Source of the DNA: Candidatus Bathyarchaeota archaeon
GTDB lineage: Archaea; Thermoproteota; Bathyarchaeia; 40CM-2-53-6
Direction of reading: 5' to 3'
Assembly (NCBI GenBank): GCA_005888755.1
Contig: VBBQ01000028.1
Coordinates: 148,763 to 198,909 of the forward strand
Length of the DNA: 50,147 bases
A program made the translations under genes and the position numbers. Positions within the stretch are counted from its first letter, which is position 1. The number at the start of each line of letters is the position of its first letter. Below the pieces are notes generated by a model that worked only from the letters and a program-made list of their open reading frames with translations, was not told the origin of the DNA and made no database searches. Of this stretch, positions 16,075 through 24,118 are shown one piece after another.

Positions 16075-16833
16075 ATGACTGTGTCGGAGACAACTAGAAG
16101 AGCCTTGAAGGATTTTGGCTTGACTGAATACGAGATCAAGGCATACATCTCGTTAGTGGAGGCCGGCCCGTTGCCGGCCAGCCAGCTCAGCACTTCTGCT
16201 GGCATTCCATACTCGAAGATCTATGAAATTCTGGGAAATCTTGAGCGAAAGGGTTGGGTGGAAATAGAGCAAGGCAGGCCAAGCAAGTATTTTGCCAAAC
16301 CTCCTTCGACCGCCCTTGAATTTTCCAGGGTCCGGATCGAGAACACTCTCAAGTCGAGCCAGACCGATGCGATGTCAGAACTGCAGCCTCTCTACGAGAA
16401 AAAGGAAGTCCAAGAGAGACCGGACATATGGATCGTTAGAGGACAGAACAACATTCTCGATAGAATCAAAGAGACCCTCGGGAGAACCAGGCGAGAACTA
16501 CTGGTTGCCATGCCTGTAGTTCCAGAGTCCGTGATCTCAGTCGCCGCACCTCTGCTCTCGCTCATGAATAATCATGGGATCAAAGTCTCAATAATGGTTC
16601 CAAGTCTCACTTCCAAGGATACGATCAGAAAGTTGAAGGGGCTGGCAGAGGTCAGGGTTCGTGAGCAAATGTTTGGAGGAGGGTTGATATCAGACAGCAA
16701 CGAGATCATCATCCTTCTAGGCGAGGAGCCGGAGAAGGGACTCACCTTAGCCATATCCTCCGAGCACGCCGGGCTTGTAAAATTCGGAAAGATCTACTTC
16801 GAATTCCTCTGGGAAAACTCCAAACCGGTCTAG
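16075..16833 (+). CDS. TrmB-family transcriptional regulator
   Basis: A 252-residue archaeal regulator with the TrmB-type N-terminal winged helix: LKDFGLTEYEIKAYISLVEA, then ASQLSTSAGIPYSKIYEIL and LERKGWVEIEQGRPSKYF. The effector domain (about 110-250) follows a helical linker. Members sense sugars or other metabolites. Neighbours do not reveal the ligand: divergent Mrp ATPase on one side, tRNA genes downstream. The start is ATG. Confidence 0.88.
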   Translation: MTVSETTRRALKDFGLTEYEIKAYISLVEAGPLPASQLSTSAGIPYSKIYEILGNLERKGWVEIEQGRPSKYFAKPPSTALEFSRVRIENTLKSSQTDAMSELQPLYEKKEVQERPDIWIVRGQNNILDRIKETLGRTRRELLVAMPVVPESVISVAAPLLSLMNNHGIKVSIMVPSLTSKDTIRKLKGLAEVRVREQMFGGGLISDSNEIIILLGEEPEKGLTLAISSEHAGLVKFGKIYFEFLWENSKPV

Positions 16834-16886
16834 ACTCTGGACCAACAAAAAGGTAAAAGACTATGCGACAGTGGCCCCGGAACGAT

Positions 16887-17051
16887 GCTCCGGTGGTGTA
16901 GCCCGGTTTAGCATAGCGGCCTTAGCCTAGCGAAGAACGGTAGGCGGCAAATCGTGCTCTCGCCGGGTAGCGGCGGAGAATCAAGAACTCCATAGCCGTT
17001 GATCGCGGGTTCAAAAGCGGCCCTCAGCCGCGGAGAGTCCCGCCCGGAGCA
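16887..17051 (+). tRNA. tRNA-Glu with multiple introns
   Basis: Acceptor GCTCCGG (16887-16893) pairs with CCGGAGC (17044-17050), discriminator A, then CCA. D-stem GTGT/GCAT, anticodon stem GCGGC (16916-16920)/GCCGT (16995-16999) and T-stem GCGGG/CCCGC are all present. The gene is 165 nt; removing 89 nt leaves a normal 76-nt tRNA. The T-loop holds a 22-nt insert (17016-17037) with hairpin GCGGC/GCCGC, and its removal restores TTCAAAT. The anticodon region has 67 extra nt. My best model removes 16924-16951, a nested 16981-16993 and 16955-16980, giving loop CTTTCGA (anticodon TTC). An alternative gives CTCTCGA (CTC). Both specify Glu, as do the acceptor and D-arm. A TATA-like GGTAAAAGA lies about 30 nt upstream. 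Confidence 0.8.
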
Positions 17052-17058
17052 CCACGTA

Positions 17059-17166
17059 GCGGGGGTACCATAGCCAGGTCAAATGGGCAGTGGGCATACT
17101 TACGCCCGCCGAGGGCTTAGGACCCTGTGGCGAAGGCCTTCGTGGGTTCGAATCCCACCCCCCGCA
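17059..17166 (+). tRNA. tRNA-Leu (TAG) with intron in the anticodon stem
   Basis: Acceptor GCGGGGG (17059-17065)/CCCCCGC (17159-17165), discriminator A, CCA encoded at 17167-17169. D-stem CCAT/ATGG, loop CTTAGGA with anticodon TAG (17118-17120), a long variable arm (TGGCGAAGGCCTTC) and T-arm GTGGG-TTCGAAT-CCCAC, all typical of leucine. The 5' side of the anticodon stem is broken by a 23-nt intron, 17091-17113 (boundaries may shift by 1-2 nt because of a repeated AG), with hairpin GGGC/GCCC. Splicing restores stem CAGGG/CCCTG and an 85-nt tRNA. It follows tRNA-Glu by 7 nt, so one transcript is likely; a T-run at 17172-17176 may end it. Confidence 0.9.
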
Positions 17167-17320
17167 CCAATTTTTCAATCAATCAATTGACTCGGCCAAA
17201 GACTATGATCGATAGGACACGAAGAGTCCGACTCCGAAGATTCTTGTGACGTGAACAACATTTGTGCTCTCGCTGGCTCTGGATAGGCTCGAGACTGCAC
17301 GATGCTTCAGTTCGGGGGCC

Positions 17321-18325
17321 TTAATGCTTAGGCTTCCGAGTACTGCGACTTTTCAGGGTGCGTCTCTCGTAGAGATATGTGGCAGACCCGAGCGCTAGTA
17401 TCGCGACTATGACTGTTCCCATCAGTGCTTCTGAAGTATCCTGGAAGAATGCGAGTATCGTGTCTCCTCGGGCGATCGACCTGGCGGGGGCCGATATTGT
17501 CGCCTTAAGGACATAGAAAAAGCCGCTCGTTACCTTTTCCGTTACGTGTGGTTCGTTACTCGTTTGTTGGACCACAAGCCCAAGATTCGGGTCGGCAGTA
17601 AACGACCATGTCGCAGACCTTGAGGTGAAATTGTAGCTCTGTTGCCAAGTGTCGACCTGAGGCAGAAACCTTGTGAAGTTCAATAGTTGAATCCTCAAGA
17701 TGGCAGATGGAAGTCCTATCGCCGTCACGACTCGGTTATTGATCAGATTTCTGAAAGCGAAGGTCCCTTGAGATGGGGCTTCAAGGGCTTGAAGATATGT
17801 GGCTGCAGCTTGCATGTACGTGCTACCAACGGTATTTACTTCGATCCCTCCAATGGTAATGTTGGAGGCAATGACAAATGACTTCCAAGACAGGTCAGTT
17901 CTCTCATTGCCATTCTCGGGGGTCTGGATCCCGCCTACTTGGAATTGGAGAGACACGTTAAACCACTGTAGAACTGTCCCATTTGTCGGAGGGGATGATG
18001 ATAGGCCCAGTCTTAGATTACTTACGCTTGCGTGAGGACTCAGTGTCCTGACAGAATCCTGAACGATTGATGACACCGTGCTGGCGTTCTGGCCAACTAA
18101 TTGTCCATTGAATTGTGGGAGTGAGAAAAACCGATCCTGAGAAGTGAGATTCTGGCTAGCTTGCAGGAGAATGGAGACTGACGTAACGCCGTTCGAGATT
18201 GAGACGGACATGGCAGGTGAATTCGGGACACTCTGGGCCTTCAGAAGAGGGGATTGACACGCGAGAATCAACACGACTAGAATGCCTACCGTTAGGATTG
18301 AAATTGGCCTCATTCGGTGAGACAC
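17321..18325 (-). CDS. Membrane-anchored secreted protein, unknown
   Basis: A 334-residue exported protein: signal peptide about 1-30 (SILTVGILVVLILACQSPLL), a Ser/Thr/Asn-rich ectodomain with many NxS/T sites, one C-terminal transmembrane helix (about 297-318, MGTVIVAILALGSATYLYE) and a basic tail (RRTLKSRSTRKPKH). I recognise no domain. It diverges from the gene at 18400 with only 74 bp between starts. It could be a surface protein of the same general class as those at 27-47 kb, though without cohesin or dockerin modules. Confidence 0.7.
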   Translation of the reverse strand: MSHRMRPISILTVGILVVLILACQSPLLKAQSVPNSPAMSVSISNGVTSVSILLQASQNLTSQDRFFSLPQFNGQLVGQNASTVSSIVQDSVRTLSPHASVSNLRLGLSSSPPTNGTVLQWFNVSLQFQVGGIQTPENGNERTDLSWKSFVIASNITIGGIEVNTVGSTYMQAAATYLQALEAPSQGTFAFRNLINNRVVTAIGLPSAILRIQLLNFTRFLPQVDTWQQSYNFTSRSATWSFTADPNLGLVVQQTSNEPHVTEKVTSGFFYVLKATISAPARSIARGDTILAFFQDTSEALMGTVIVAILALGSATYLYERRTLKSRSTRKPKH

Positions 18326-18399
18326 GTGTCGTCACTGTTGAATATTGTAGCCGATGTTCTTAAAGGACACTAATCTAGAGTTATAGTGGAGCTGGGTCT

Positions 18400-19329
18400 T
18401 TGGCGAGTAGTAGTGGTTTTCGAAGAAGATCCGGGACTAGAACAAAGCTTGCAGTCTTGGTTTTGGTTGTAACAATCGTCTCAGTTTTCGTCTACTTCCA
18501 GTTCGGAAATCCATACGGGAATGGTGGTCTTGCGATTGACTGGCGCCTAAAGCTGGCCATCTATGATTACCGCCCTCCAGGGGTAAACTATACTCTACCC
18601 TCGGGAATAGGCACCCCTGGCGGAATCCGATCGTCCAACCATACCCTGGACAGCTTAGGGCCTCCTGGCTACGCACCGCTGAGTACTAGGGACGCAAGCG
18701 GGACGATTTGGATCCAGTCAAATCAGATTGCTGTCTTTACCTTCGGCGACTTTTTCAATATCTGGGGGCAGACATTCAATCGAACATGTGTATCTGACGT
18801 CAACATCCCTCAGATAGGCACCTACTGCACGGCCCCTGCGGAACCAGTCGTCTATGACGCGAATAATAACGGCGTTTATGACCCGGCCACTGATCAGCTA
18901 CTGCCAGTTGACTCAGCGGGAACGGTTGCTACGCCTCCTTCCGGTGCCAGCCTATTTTCAGACCCGCTCCTCAAGTACTACGATCAGAATGGCAATAGCA
19001 TGTACGATGCGAGTAGCGATACAGTTGTGTATGACGTGAACAACAACAACATCTATGATCCAGGGGTCGACGTAATCATCGCAGGGTCAGTAGTTCCCCC
19101 TACGGGGCATTTGCTTCTAACTGACCCGCGGATCAAGTTCGTTGACGAGAACGGTGATGTTCACTGGAACCAATCTGTCCCACCGCCAATTCTGTTCGAT
19201 CATGATAAAGATCAGATAAGGTGCGTCAACAGGAACATTGCGCTTTCCAACGGAAAAATCTGGACCATCTATCTCTGGTATCCCTACTCGGCGACTGCCG
19301 CTGAGATACAGGGAGGATGCCTACCCTAG
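18400..19329 (+). CDS. N-terminally anchored protein with YDxNxNG calcium-type repeats
   Basis: A 309-residue protein with a single N-terminal membrane helix (about 16-34, KLAVLVLVVTIVSVFVYFQF) and an extracellular body. Residues about 148-270 hold four acidic motifs of the form YDxNxNxxYDP: VVYDANNNGVYDPATD, KYYDQNGNSMYDASSD, VVYDVNNNNIYDPGVD and KFVDENGDVHW. They resemble EF-hand-like calcium loops. The same motif, with the same V(V/I)AG spacers, is repeated many times in the dockerin-bearing protein at 31005-34475, so the two are related. Cysteine pairs suggest a disulphide-stabilised fold. The start is TTG. Confidence 0.75.
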   Translation: MASSSGFRRRSGTRTKLAVLVLVVTIVSVFVYFQFGNPYGNGGLAIDWRLKLAIYDYRPPGVNYTLPSGIGTPGGIRSSNHTLDSLGPPGYAPLSTRDASGTIWIQSNQIAVFTFGDFFNIWGQTFNRTCVSDVNIPQIGTYCTAPAEPVVYDANNNGVYDPATDQLLPVDSAGTVATPPSGASLFSDPLLKYYDQNGNSMYDASSDTVVYDVNNNNIYDPGVDVIIAGSVVPPTGHLLLTDPRIKFVDENGDVHWNQSVPPPILFDHDKDQIRCVNRNIALSNGKIWTIYLWYPYSATAAEIQGGCLP

Positions 19330-19359
19330 TTGGTAGTGTCGCACAGCGGCCCGGTTCTT

Positions 19360-20418
19360 CTAGCCTGACGTCGTCAGGTCAAGGCTTGAGATGGGCGCTT
19401 TCGCTTTGTCAGACCCGTTGGTCGGCAAATCGACCAAGTGGCACGCCGCCCAGTGGTCTTCCTCCACCTCTATCAGAGGCGTATCAACGAAGGTGCATCT
19501 GATATGGACATACGGGCATCTCGTGTGGAACTTACAGCCTGGCGGAGGATCGATCGGGCTGGGAATTTCGCCGCTAATCACCTCGCCTACCCGTTTGGAA
19601 TTGGGGTCGGGAACAGGGACTGCCGCGATCAAGGCTTTGGTATAGGGGTGGAGAGGATGGTTAAGGATGGCATCAGTGCTGCCAATTTCCACAACTCTGC
19701 CGAGGTACATCACCGCGATCCGATCACAGATGTGCCTTGCTAAAGCAAGGTCGTGTGTCACGTAGAGGACCGATGCTCCCCTCTTCTGGACTAGCTCGAG
19801 CATGAGGTTCAGAATCTCTGCCCTGATCGAAACGTCCAGCATGGAAACCGGCTCGTCTGCCACAACGAACTCTGGGTCCAATATGAAAGCGCGAGCGACT
19901 GCGACTCGCTGCCGCTGTCCACCACTGAGTTCATGGGGAAATCTTAGCATGAACTCCTCAGGAGGTCGGAGTTCTACTTCCCTGAGTATTTGCTTCACTC
20001 GCTCGTAGACCTCGTCATCTGTCCTAGCCACTCGCTGAATTCTGACTGGCTCGGCGACGATGTCCTTGACCAGCATTCGCGGGTCTAGGGATTCGAACGG
20101 ATCTTGGAAGATAATCTGCATCTCACGGCGGAGGGGCTTCAGTTCGCGGGAGGACAGGTGTGTAACGTCCTTGTCCTTGTACACTATCCTGCCTGCCGTG
20201 GGTTCGATGAGTCGCAGTAGCAACTTGCCTGTTGTTGTCTTGCCGCTCCCGCTTTCACCGACGAGGCCCAGAATCTCACCCTTCCTTACGAACAGGTTTA
20301 TTCCATCAACAGCCTTGACTGACAAAATGTTCTTCGAGAAAACCGTGGAAAGAAAACCTTGCTTGACCGGAAAATGTTTCTTTAATCCGTCAGCAGATAT
20401 TATTACTTGGTTTTCCAA
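19360..20418 (-). CDS. Oligopeptide/dipeptide ABC transporter ATPase (OppF/DppF type)
   Basis: A 352-residue ABC ATPase. Walker A GESGSGKT at 54-61, signature LSGGQRQRVAVARAF, Walker B in EFVVADEPVSMLD, and the C-terminal oligopeptide-specific extension with GCKFHTRCPYVHIRC. The cysteines of that extension may hold an Fe-S cluster, as proposed for relatives. It pairs with the adjacent OppD-type ATPase, 32 bp upstream, to power import. It is the last gene of the leftward importer cluster. Confidence 0.93.
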   Translation of the reverse strand: MENQVIISADGLKKHFPVKQGFLSTVFSKNILSVKAVDGINLFVRKGEILGLVGESGSGKTTTGKLLLRLIEPTAGRIVYKDKDVTHLSSRELKPLRREMQIIFQDPFESLDPRMLVKDIVAEPVRIQRVARTDDEVYERVKQILREVELRPPEEFMLRFPHELSGGQRQRVAVARAFILDPEFVVADEPVSMLDVSIRAEILNLMLELVQKRGASVLYVTHDLALARHICDRIAVMYLGRVVEIGSTDAILNHPLHPYTKALIAAVPVPDPNSKRVGEVISGEIPSPIDPPPGCKFHTRCPYVHIRCTFVDTPLIEVEEDHWAACHLVDLPTNGSDKAKAPISSLDLTTSG

Positions 20419-20450
20419 GACTCAAAACCCTAGCTTGGGGCGATCATTAT

Positions 20451-21407
20451 TTAGTAGAGGTAGCAGGCGACGGTATGCTCTCCAGATCCCTGCTTCTGGA
20501 GAACAGGGACTTCCTTTTTGCAAACCTCCATTGCGTAGGGGCAACGAGGGTGGAATCGACATCCGGTCGGTGGATGGAGGAGGTCCGGTGGTTGTCCGGG
20601 TATGGAGATGAGTTTCTTTTTCTCGCCTTTGATGCTCGGGAAGGCGCCCAACAAACCTTGGGTGTATGGGTGGAGAGGTTCTTTGAAGACGGATTCGACG
20701 TCGCCATATTCGACAATGCTGCCAGCGTACATGATTGCGATCTTTTCGCAGACCTCAGCCACAATTGATAGGTCATGGCTTATCATGACCATTGAGAGAC
20801 CTAGTTTTTCCTTCAGGCTTTTCATCAGCTGCAGGACCTGCGATTGGACAATGACGTCGAGGGCAGTACCTGGCTCGTCGGCGATCAGCAATTTCGGATT
20901 GCAAGCTAGAGCCATAGCGATCAATGCCCTCTGCCGCATTCCTCCGCTGAACTCGTGGGGGTAATTGTTGACTCTGGACGCATCGACACCAACCATTTCC
21001 AAAAGGGCTTCAGTTCTCTTGTACGCGTCAGCTTTGGTCACGTCAGGCTCGTGAAGCTTGATCGCTTCTATTATCTGGTCGCCGACCTTGAAGACAGGGT
21101 TCATCGCGTTCATGGCTCCCTGGAACACTATTGACACGCCCTTCCATCTGACTTTTCTCATCTCGGAGTCGTTGAGCGGGACAAGGTCGGTGCCATCGAA
21201 GAGAATTCTTCCTTTTCTTATCTTGGCACCGGCTGGTAGGATTTTTAGAATGGACAAGGCAACTGTGGTTTTACCGCATCCAGATTCTCCCACTAGCCCC
21301 AATGCTTCGCCCTTGCCGACTTCAAAGCTGACGTTTTCGGCAGCCCTGACCCATCCCCTTAGGGTTCGATAGTGGGTTGTGACGCCTTCAAGCTGGAGAA
21401 CTGACAT
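20451..21407 (-). CDS. Oligopeptide/dipeptide ABC transporter ATPase (OppD/DppD type)
   Basis: A 318-residue ABC ATPase with Walker A GESGCGKT at 40-47, signature FSGGMRQRALIAMAL, Walker B LLIADEPGTALD and the C-terminal oligopeptide extension GCRFHPRCPYAMEVC. It forms the heterodimeric motor with the OppF-type subunit. The start is ATG, about 100 bp after the DppC-type permease gene. Confidence 0.93.
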   Translation of the reverse strand: MSVLQLEGVTTHYRTLRGWVRAAENVSFEVGKGEALGLVGESGCGKTTVALSILKILPAGAKIRKGRILFDGTDLVPLNDSEMRKVRWKGVSIVFQGAMNAMNPVFKVGDQIIEAIKLHEPDVTKADAYKRTEALLEMVGVDASRVNNYPHEFSGGMRQRALIAMALACNPKLLIADEPGTALDVIVQSQVLQLMKSLKEKLGLSMVMISHDLSIVAEVCEKIAIMYAGSIVEYGDVESVFKEPLHPYTQGLLGAFPSIKGEKKKLISIPGQPPDLLHPPTGCRFHPRCPYAMEVCKKEVPVLQKQGSGEHTVACYLY

Positions 21408-21508
21408 GATTTCTTGGCACGGGGTCCTGCGAAAGCGGAGCTATCCCGCCAAAATAAGCTTTGGGTATTCTGTAACGGATTTCGTCGAGAAAGCTGGGAG
21501 TCATACTT

Positions 21509-22933
21509 CTATCTGCGTTTTCTGAGCTTCGGGTTGAACATCTCATCTAGTGCATAACCGAGCAGGACGAAGGATAGGGAAAGTATGGCTATGGCGAGCC
21601 CTGGTGGCACTATCCACCACCAGGCAAGATTTGCCGTATTGATCCCAGCATTGTTGGCCCTTCCCAGCATCTGGCCCCAAGTCGTGGTGTTTGGATCCCC
21701 TAGGCCTAGGAAACTTAGAGCTGCCTCCCCCACGATAGCCCCAGGGACGGAAAGAGCCAAACTCACGTAGGTAAGGGAGACGATGTTTGGAAAGACATGT
21801 CGAACTGTTATGTAGCCGGTCCCAGCCCCCGCTGCCTTGGCCGCTTCTATGAATGGCCTCTCCCGCAGCGTCAAAACTTGGGCACGGATGACCCTGGCGA
21901 AGCCCATCCATCCAAAGAACCCCAGGAAGAGTATGATGTAAAGTAGGCTAGGACCTATCGTGGCAACTAGGACTATTAGCAACGGTAATGTTGGTATGAC
22001 CAAGAGCATGTCGGTGAACCTCATGAGAACCTCGTCAACAATCTTACCCAAGTATCCAGCCATAAGGCCGATCACTAGACCGAGCGCTATGCTTATCGCT
22101 GTCGCGACTAGGCCTATTATCAGGGATAGACGGGCCCCGTACACAAGTTGTGTCGTTATGTCGTAGCCTTGGCTGTCGGTGCCGAATAAGCCCCATGTGT
22201 TGCCGTATAGGATCAGGGAGAACTGGATCACTTGAATTTCTCCAGTGAAGCCTGGAGGAAGGGTAAATTGTAGCACATAATTGTAGTTGGCTTTTCTCGG
22301 CGCGAAAATGTACGTCGCTGCATCGAAGTTCGAGTTTAGGCCGAGTTGTTGATTGAACGCTATGACCGTAGAGTCAATTGACGGGTGGGGGGAGTATGTA
22401 TCGCTGCGGTTTACTATTGTCGGAAGCCAGACGGGGAATTTGTACTCGCCGACCCGTTCTATGTATCCGGAGACGACAAACGACTTGCCCGAGATTCCCG
22501 AGACGGTAAACTTGGCTTCCCCACCCATCCACTTTGGGGGACCGAGATAGGGATATGACAGAGTCTCGGCGACCTGAATGATCCCTCCCTGGGGCGCGGA
22601 CAAGATTGTGAGGTCCACTGAGGTGGCTGTTTGAGCTGATCTTTGGACGTTGAGTCCGGTCCCGGACTGGTTCGCACTTAAGGCAGAGAAGGCTAGGTTC
22701 TGGCTATACCCTGTGGGCCCGTTAATAGAGGAGATCCACGCGGGCGCATCAAATCTCCCGGATACCACGTCTCTGCTCGGGGTGTAGGGAGTCAAGATTG
22801 GCGCGGCGAGGGCTATGAACACGAAAAAGAGGAGGAAGACAACGCCCGTGGCCGCCAGTTTGTTCTTGAGCAGGGTCGCCAGGAAATTCTTTAGCCTAAC
22901 TACCCAAAAGGGCAATCTGGCTGGCTGGGACAA
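21509..22933 (-). CDS. ABC transporter permease (DppC/OppC type) with large external insertion
   Basis: A permease of the dipeptide/oligopeptide class. The first helix (about 28-45, AATGVVFLLFFVFIALAAPI) and the usual FGTDSQGYDITTQLVYGAR motif (from 250) are normal, followed by the inner-membrane domain with the EAA-like loop (AAKAAGAGTGYITVRHVFPN). The 474-residue length exceeds the usual 280-310. The excess is a predicted extracytoplasmic domain of about 165-190 residues between helix 1 and the GTD motif, Ser/Thr/Gly- and beta-rich. It may contact the unusual binding protein. The gene starts 9 bp after the DppB-type permease. Confidence 0.9.
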   Translation of the reverse strand: MSQPARLPFWVVRLKNFLATLLKNKLAATGVVFLLFFVFIALAAPILTPYTPSRDVVSGRFDAPAWISSINGPTGYSQNLAFSALSANQSGTGLNVQRSAQTATSVDLTILSAPQGGIIQVAETLSYPYLGPPKWMGGEAKFTVSGISGKSFVVSGYIERVGEYKFPVWLPTIVNRSDTYSPHPSIDSTVIAFNQQLGLNSNFDAATYIFAPRKANYNYVLQFTLPPGFTGEIQVIQFSLILYGNTWGLFGTDSQGYDITTQLVYGARLSLIIGLVATAISIALGLVIGLMAGYLGKIVDEVLMRFTDMLLVIPTLPLLIVLVATIGPSLLYIILFLGFFGWMGFARVIRAQVLTLRERPFIEAAKAAGAGTGYITVRHVFPNIVSLTYVSLALSVPGAIVGEAALSFLGLGDPNTTTWGQMLGRANNAGINTANLAWWWIVPPGLAIAILSLSFVLLGYALDEMFNPKLRKRR

Positions 22934-22942
22934 TCAGCGAAC

Positions 22943-23974
22943 TCACTCGTACTTTATTCTAGGGTCGATCATGCCGTAGAGTATGTCAGAGACTAGGTTC
23001 GCGCCTATCACGCATAGTGCGATGATGTAAAACACCGCCTGCATGACCGGAAAGTCGTGCCAGCCAATGGCTTTGAAGAGCCAAGATCCCATGCCGTCCC
23101 AGTTGAAAACTGTCTCGGTAATTATGGCTCCGGATAGGATTGTGCCGAAGGAGAGAGCGGCGTTGGTCACTATGGGGAGAGACGCGTTTTTCAGGGCGTG
23201 TTTGAAGAGGACGGTTCGTTCTGGCAGTCCCTTCGCTCTGGCTGTTGTAATGTAGTCTTCCGTCAAAGCCTCTGTCATGGTGGCCCTGGTTAGGAGGAGA
23301 TTTCCCCCATAGAAATACATCGTTAGGGTTAGAGCTGGGAGGAATAGGTACTTCATTCTGACGAGAATCTGTTCTGTAAGGGGCACTTGGCCTTTGATCC
23401 ATTCCGTGGTAGACGGGGTCACTCCTCCTCCGGGGAACCAGCCGAGGATTGCAGCGAAAACCAGGATGAACACAAGGCCGATGAAGAATGTTGGGAGAGA
23501 GTAGGTAGTGAGGGAAACTACAACCGACGAGCTGTCGAACAAGCCGCCTCGCCTAGAAGCGGCAATCACCCCTAGAAAGATTCCGATCACAAGTGCGATG
23601 GCCGTGGAGACTCCTAGGAGGAGGAGGGTGTTGACGAGCCTTCCTGAGTTGACGATGTCGTAGAGAACAGGGTCTCCCGTCTGCTGCGAAGTGCCAAAGT
23701 CAAACGTAATCATCCTAGTGAAGTAAACCGTAAACTTGGTCCAAACACTGGCGGGGATGCATTTTCCGCTAGCGTCGAATCCACTGCAAATCCCGTAGAC
23801 GATTTCCAGGTGCCTAAGCGAGTCCGGGGACACGCGAGGGTTCTGGATCAGGTTCGCTATCGAGCCCTGCGTTCCTGGCAGCAACTCGAAGATGGCGAAG
23901 TTTAGGACTATCACGAATACCAGAAGGATCGCTGTGTTGATCAGACGCTTAATCAGGTAGAGGCGAAATCCCAT
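22943..23974 (-). CDS. ABC transporter permease (DppB/OppB type)
   Basis: A 343-residue permease with an N-terminal helix (INTAILLVFVIVLNFAIFEL), an external segment containing the DFGTSQQTGDPV motif, and five further helices. The cytoplasmic coupling loop is in TTARAKGLPERTVLFKHALKN. It ends with MIDPRIKYE, the usual C terminus of DppB proteins. A small insert with two cysteines (ICSGFDASGKCIP) precedes the external motif. It forms the membrane channel with the next gene. Confidence 0.93.
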   Translation of the reverse strand: MGFRLYLIKRLINTAILLVFVIVLNFAIFELLPGTQGSIANLIQNPRVSPDSLRHLEIVYGICSGFDASGKCIPASVWTKFTVYFTRMITFDFGTSQQTGDPVLYDIVNSGRLVNTLLLLGVSTAIALVIGIFLGVIAASRRGGLFDSSSVVVSLTTYSLPTFFIGLVFILVFAAILGWFPGGGVTPSTTEWIKGQVPLTEQILVRMKYLFLPALTLTMYFYGGNLLLTRATMTEALTEDYITTARAKGLPERTVLFKHALKNASLPIVTNAALSFGTILSGAIITETVFNWDGMGSWLFKAIGWHDFPVMQAVFYIIALCVIGANLVSDILYGMIDPRIKYE

Positions 23975-24118
23975 CGGTGTTCACTGCACCCAGAACAGGT
24001 TGGAGTCCACCTTCGCTAATTTAGGTTTGCGGTGCGTTATTACCGAATTTTGTGGTTCGGCATATCCTCTGCGACCGGAGAAAAAAGAAAATGAGGGAGT
24101 TTGGAAGGGTTCTTTCGA

